A stretch of 64,000 nt of DNA, from NCBI RefSeq assembly GCF_019308285.1, contig NZ_WWEM01000037.1, positions 124,001 through 188,000 of the forward strand, in the 5' to 3' direction. Of this stretch, positions 60,955 through 64,000 are shown one piece after another (the stretch's first letter is position 1; the number at the start of each line of letters is the position of its first letter). The notes under the pieces are model-generated. The model had not been told where the DNA came from. It made no database searches and saw nothing but the letters and a program-made list of their open reading frames with translations. The position numbers and the translations under genes were made by a program. Source of the DNA: Flavobacterium quisquiliarum (GTDB taxonomy: Bacteria; Bacteroidota; Bacteroidia; Flavobacteriales; Flavobacteriaceae).

Positions 60955-62057
60955 GACATTCGGATTTTAAAGCTTTTGAGGCTTATGAATAGTAAAAAAA
61001 TGGTAGTTCCGATAAGAATTAAAGTTTCTTTCCAAACCGCAGCAAAACCAAGACCTTCAATCATAATTCTTTTTACAATAATGTAATACCATTTTGCAGG
61101 AACAATGTTGGAAAAAATCTGCAGCGGAATCGGCATATTTTCAACGGGAAACATAAAACCGCTGAACAATAAAGTAGGAAGGAGCATTCCCATAAGAGAA
61201 AGTAACATCGCAGTCTGCATGGAATCGGTTTTGACTGAAATGAAAATGCCCAATGTTAAACAAGTTATGATAAATAAAATACTTTCTGAAAAAAGTAAAA
61301 ATAGATTTCCTTTTATCGGAAGTTCTAAAACAAAGAAGCTTAATAATAAGATGGAAGCTACATTTATGGTAGACAAGATAAGATAAGGAACCGCTTTAGA
61401 AAGAATAACCAAAATAGATTTAAACGGAGAAACCAAGAGAATTTCCATAGTTCCCATTTCTTTTTCTTTTACAATAGAGATCGCTGTCATCATTACGCAG
61501 ATCAGCATTAAAATTAATGCCATAACGCCGGGAACAAAATTCGGAGCGCCTTTTAACTGTGGATTATAAAGCATTTTGATTTGTGGCTGAATGCGATAAG
61601 GAGCCAAATTAAGCTGATTCATTTGGGATTGATAATCGGCAATAATAGAGGACGCATAATTGGTCAGGGTTGTCGCCTGATTTGGATCTGAAGCGTCGGC
61701 AATTATTTGGATTTGGGCTTTGTTTTGATGTAACAGATTGCTGTTGAAGTTTTCAGGGAAAACAACAGCCATTTTTATTTTTCCAGTTTTAAAGGCAGTT
61801 TCAAGCTCGTTTGTTCCAGATAAAATATGATCGATTTCAAAGTATCTGCTGGCTTCAATTTTATTGATAATTTCTTTAGATGCCACATCTTTTGCATAAT
61901 CAACCACTACAATTTTTGAGTTTTTTACTTCATTGGTAAGCGCAAAACCAAAAATTAAAATTTGAACCACCGGCATTCCGAAAAGTATAAGCAGTGTCTT
62001 TCTGTCCCGCAGTACATGCAGAAATTCTTTATTGATGAAGGTAAAAAACTGTTTCAT
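60951..62057 (-). CDS. ABC-2 type efflux permease (YbhS-like)
   Basis: A 368-residue permease paralogous to its downstream neighbour and with the same layout. FINKEFLHVLRDRKTLLILF, GMPVVQILIFGFALTNEVKN, the periplasmic loop, then ISIVKEKEMGTMEILLVSPF and LPTLLFSGFMFPVENMPIPL. Two different permeases with two different ATPases and an HlyD protein make the YbhGFSR-like tripartite pattern. A nine-base gap separates it from the ATPase gene upstream. Confidence 0.9.
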   Translation of the reverse strand: MKQFFTFINKEFLHVLRDRKTLLILFGMPVVQILIFGFALTNEVKNSKIVVVDYAKDVASKEIINKIEASRYFEIDHILSGTNELETAFKTGKIKMAVVFPENFNSNLLHQNKAQIQIIADASDPNQATTLTNYASSIIADYQSQMNQLNLAPYRIQPQIKMLYNPQLKGAPNFVPGVMALILMLICVMMTAISIVKEKEMGTMEILLVSPFKSILVILSKAVPYLILSTINVASILLLSFFVLELPIKGNLFLLFSESILFIITCLTLGIFISVKTDSMQTAMLLSLMGMLLPTLLFSGFMFPVENMPIPLQIFSNIVPAKWYYIIVKRIMIEGLGFAAVWKETLILIGTTIFLLFISLKSFKIRMS

Positions 62058-62066
62058 ATTCGTTTG

Positions 62067-62810
62067 TTATTCGCCGCGTTTTGCTTCTCGGGCAAGATGA
62101 TAAAACACCTCATCCATACTGCCGACATTAAATTGTTTTTTTAGGTTTGAAGGACTTTCTAAAGCTTCGACTCTGCCATCGACCATAATCGAAACACGGT
62201 CGCAATATTCGGCTTCGTCCATATAGTGTGTGGTCACAAAAATGGTAATTCCGTTGCCGGAAGCTTCATAAATTAAATCCCAAAATTGTCTTCGTGTAAG
62301 CGGATCAACTCCGCCCGTTGGTTCGTCTAAGAACACAATTTCAGGTTTATGGATAATGGCTGTTGAAAATGCCAGTTTTTGTTTCCATCCTAACGGGAGT
62401 GAGCCCACACGTTTATCTGCCAAATCCTGCATTCCTAAACTTTCTATTAAGGATTGACTATTCGATTTAATTTCAGCATCTGATAAGCCATAAATTCCAG
62501 CGAAAAAATTAATGTTTTCCAAAACGGTTAAATCATCATACAAGGAGAATTTCTGACTCATATAACCAATATTCTTTTTGATTTTCTCCGTTTCTTTATA
62601 AACATCAAAACCTGCAATATTAGCTTCTCCGGAAGTTGGTTTAGACAAACCGCAAAGCATTCGCATGGCAGTCGTTTTTCCCGCACCGTTGGCTCCTAGA
62701 AATCCAAATATTTCTCCCTTTTGGACTTCAAACGTAATATTGTCAACGGCGATAAAATCTCCAAAACGCTTTGTTAATCCTTTGCAAATAATTACTTTGT
62801 TTTCCATCAA
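62067..62810 (-). CDS. ABC transporter ATPase, second of two
   Basis: A 247-residue ATPase with Walker A GFLGANGAGKTTAMRMLCGL and the LSKPTSGEANIAGFDVYKET segment. VGSLPLGWKQKLAFSTAIIH replaces the usual LSGG with LPLGW, a noticeable but seen variant. Walker B is EIVFLDEPTGGVDPLTRRQF and the switch histidine is in IFVTTHYMDEAEYCDRVSIM. It probably forms a heterodimer with the next ATPase. It overlaps that gene by four bases. Confidence 0.92.
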   Translation of the reverse strand: MMENKVIICKGLTKRFGDFIAVDNITFEVQKGEIFGFLGANGAGKTTAMRMLCGLSKPTSGEANIAGFDVYKETEKIKKNIGYMSQKFSLYDDLTVLENINFFAGIYGLSDAEIKSNSQSLIESLGMQDLADKRVGSLPLGWKQKLAFSTAIIHKPEIVFLDEPTGGVDPLTRRQFWDLIYEASGNGITIFVTTHYMDEAEYCDRVSIMVDGRVEALESPSNLKKQFNVGSMDEVFYHLAREAKRGE

Positions 62811-63715
62811 CTCAATAGTTTTATAAAACTGTCTTCTATTGTTACTTCTGCATTTTTAATTTCGATGTTTTCCAATCCTTTTTCTTTTAAGTATTTTTCT
62901 AAGGCAGAAACATCTGGATTTCCGTTGAATGAAAAATGAGCATATTCACCAAAAGCATAACTTCCTTTTCGTTCGGGATATTCCGTTAAAAAAGGCAATA
63001 GTTTATGCATGTTGTTGGCTTTAACAGCAAATAAAGAATCAGGATAACTTTTTATAATATTTTGAGGCGTATCCATTTGTAAAATTTTACCGCCCTGAAT
63101 AAGTGCAATTCTGTCACATAAATTGGCTTCGTCCATGTAAGGTGTCGAAACTATAATCGTGATATTTTGCTGTTTTAGACGTTTCAGCATTTCCCAAAAT
63201 TCCTTTCTGGAAACGGGATCCACTCCGGTTGTAGGTTCGTCCAGGAATAATACATTCGGTTTATGAATTAAAGCACAGCACAATGCCAGTTTTTGTTTCA
63301 TTCCGCCCGAAAGTTTTCCTGCTCTTCGGTCTTTAAATGGTTCAATCTGAATATAAATATCTTTAATCAAATCGTAATTTTCCTGAATGGTGGTCCCAAA
63401 CAAAGTGGCAAAAAAGTTGAGGTTTTCTTCAATAGTTAAATCCTGATACAAAGAAAATTTCCCCGGCATGTAGCCAATGGTGCTTCTGATTTCTTTATAA
63501 TTTTTTACTACATCCAACCCGTCAATCGAAGCCTCGCCGCCGTCAGGTAATAAAACCGTAGTCAGGATTCTGAAAATACTGGTTTTACCCGCACCATCAG
63601 GACCGATAAGCCCAAAAAGTTCGCCTTTGCTTACCGAAAAAGAAACATGGTCAACAGCTATTTTTTTCTCTTTGCCGTAAACTTTCGTGATATTTTTTAC
63701 AATTACAGATTCCAT
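62807..63715 (-). CDS. ABC transporter ATPase, first of two
   Basis: A 302-residue ATPase with Walker A GLIGPDGAGKTSIFRILTTV, signature AGKLSGGMKQKLALCCALIH, and Walker B NVLFLDEPTTGVDPVSRKEF. The switch position reads IIVSTPYMDEANLCDRIALI, with proline instead of the usual histidine. The last 80 residues form an extra domain absent from the partner. In E. coli YbhF the two ATPase halves are one polypeptide; here they are separate genes. The altered switch residue here and the altered signature in the partner suggest unequal ATP sites, one perhaps not hydrolysing. It begins three bases after the HlyD stop. Confidence 0.92.
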   Translation of the reverse strand: MESVIVKNITKVYGKEKKIAVDHVSFSVSKGELFGLIGPDGAGKTSIFRILTTVLLPDGGEASIDGLDVVKNYKEIRSTIGYMPGKFSLYQDLTIEENLNFFATLFGTTIQENYDLIKDIYIQIEPFKDRRAGKLSGGMKQKLALCCALIHKPNVLFLDEPTTGVDPVSRKEFWEMLKRLKQQNITIIVSTPYMDEANLCDRIALIQGGKILQMDTPQNIIKSYPDSLFAVKANNMHKLLPFLTEYPERKGSYAFGEYAHFSFNGNPDVSALEKYLKEKGLENIEIKNAEVTIEDSFIKLLS

Positions 63716-63718
63716 GAC

Positions 63719-64000
63719 TTAGAATTTTATTTCGCCGTACATTCCGATTTTTAAGTAACCGTCGTTTTTGACTTTGATCTTTACTGCATAAACCAAATTG
63801 GCACGCTCTTCTTTTGTCTGAATTGTTTTTGGAGTAAATTCAGCTTTATCACTAATCCATTCTATGATGCCTTCATGTTCTTTGTAAGTATCTTTAGTAG
63901 CATCAGTAAAAACTTTTACTTTCTGATTGATTTTAATCTGCGGAAGCTGATATCCTGTTACATAAACACGCAAGATGATAGAAGACAAATCTGCAATTTT
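63719..64000 (-). CDS. HlyD-family periplasmic adaptor, C-terminal part (5' end outside window)
   Basis: The frame is open to the window edge, giving the last 93 residues. DLSSIILRVYVTGYQLPQIK, then INQKVKVFTDATKD, corresponds to the beta-barrel/lipoyl-adjacent part of membrane-fusion proteins. YAVKIKVKNDGYLKIGMYGE is the conserved end of the membrane-proximal domain. The apparent start at 63988 is an internal TTG, not a real start. As the adaptor of the downstream ABC genes it would join inner-membrane pump and outer-membrane channel, as YbhG does for YbhFSR. Confidence 0.88.
   Translation of the reverse strand, partial: KIADLSSIILRVYVTGYQLPQIKINQKVKVFTDATKDTYKEHEGIIEWISDKAEFTPKTIQTKEERANLVYAVKIKVKNDGYLKIGMYGEIKF

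Noticed and set aside
63719..63988. Complete 89-residue gene starting at 63988
   Set aside because: The start is an internal TTG and the frame stays open to the window edge with HlyD-like sequence. It is a truncated larger gene.

Overview
The window looks like chromosomal DNA of a Bacteroidota organism, most likely Flavobacterium or a close relative. The sequence is AT-rich. Several gene starts are preceded by the TAnnTTTG -7 element typical of this phylum. A PorV/PorQ-family outer-membrane protein and a DUF4105 protein are present, along with long 'attcgtgaattcgtgg'-type intergenic palindromes. These assignments come from reading the sequence; no database search was run.

Region 1 (about 1-43,529, all on the + strand) is one very large surface-glycan locus. 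It holds a Wzx flippase, an EpsG-like polymerase, a WecA/WbpL-like initiating transferase and the rfbC-rfbD-rfbA genes for dTDP-rhamnose (no rfbB in the window). It also holds a WbpM/PglF-like 4,6-dehydratase, two DegT-type aminotransferases, a PglD/NeuD-like acetyltransferase and a Wzm/Wzt ABC exporter with a carbohydrate-binding tail. About 17 glycosyltransferases (GT2, GT4, GT14, GT32 types) are spread through it. Further on are neuB-neuC-neuA for a nonulosonic acid, an MBOAT/SGNH O-acylation pair, an O-antigen ligase/polymerase-like protein and a WcaJ-like initiating transferase. Having both a Wzx/Wzy route and an ABC route, plus two kinds of initiating enzyme, suggests that more than one glycan is built here, or that the locus is a mosaic. 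A decayed FkbM methyltransferase at 25,894-26,117 shows recent gene loss.

Region 2 (about 43,530-53,308) is housekeeping. Genes for a DUF4105 protein and a PorV/PorQ-like barrel (- strand) stand divergent from pssA and a GH25 lysozyme-like protein. A - strand run of kdsD, tatC, an AhpD-like protein and lptB stands divergent from recQ. Next is a small conserved-looking protein. kdsD (Kdo supply) and lptB (LPS export) fit functionally with the glycan locus.

Region 3 (about 53,309-64,000) has a FAD-dependent dehydrogenase, a SUKH-like protein with an unrecognised partner, a quinone oxidoreductase, a secreted Xaa-Pro aminopeptidase, and a five-gene HlyD/ABC/ABC/permease/permease efflux operon cut by the window end. 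Its intergenic gaps carry unusually long perfect inverted repeats.

No tRNA, rRNA, CRISPR array, insertion sequence or prophage was recognised.
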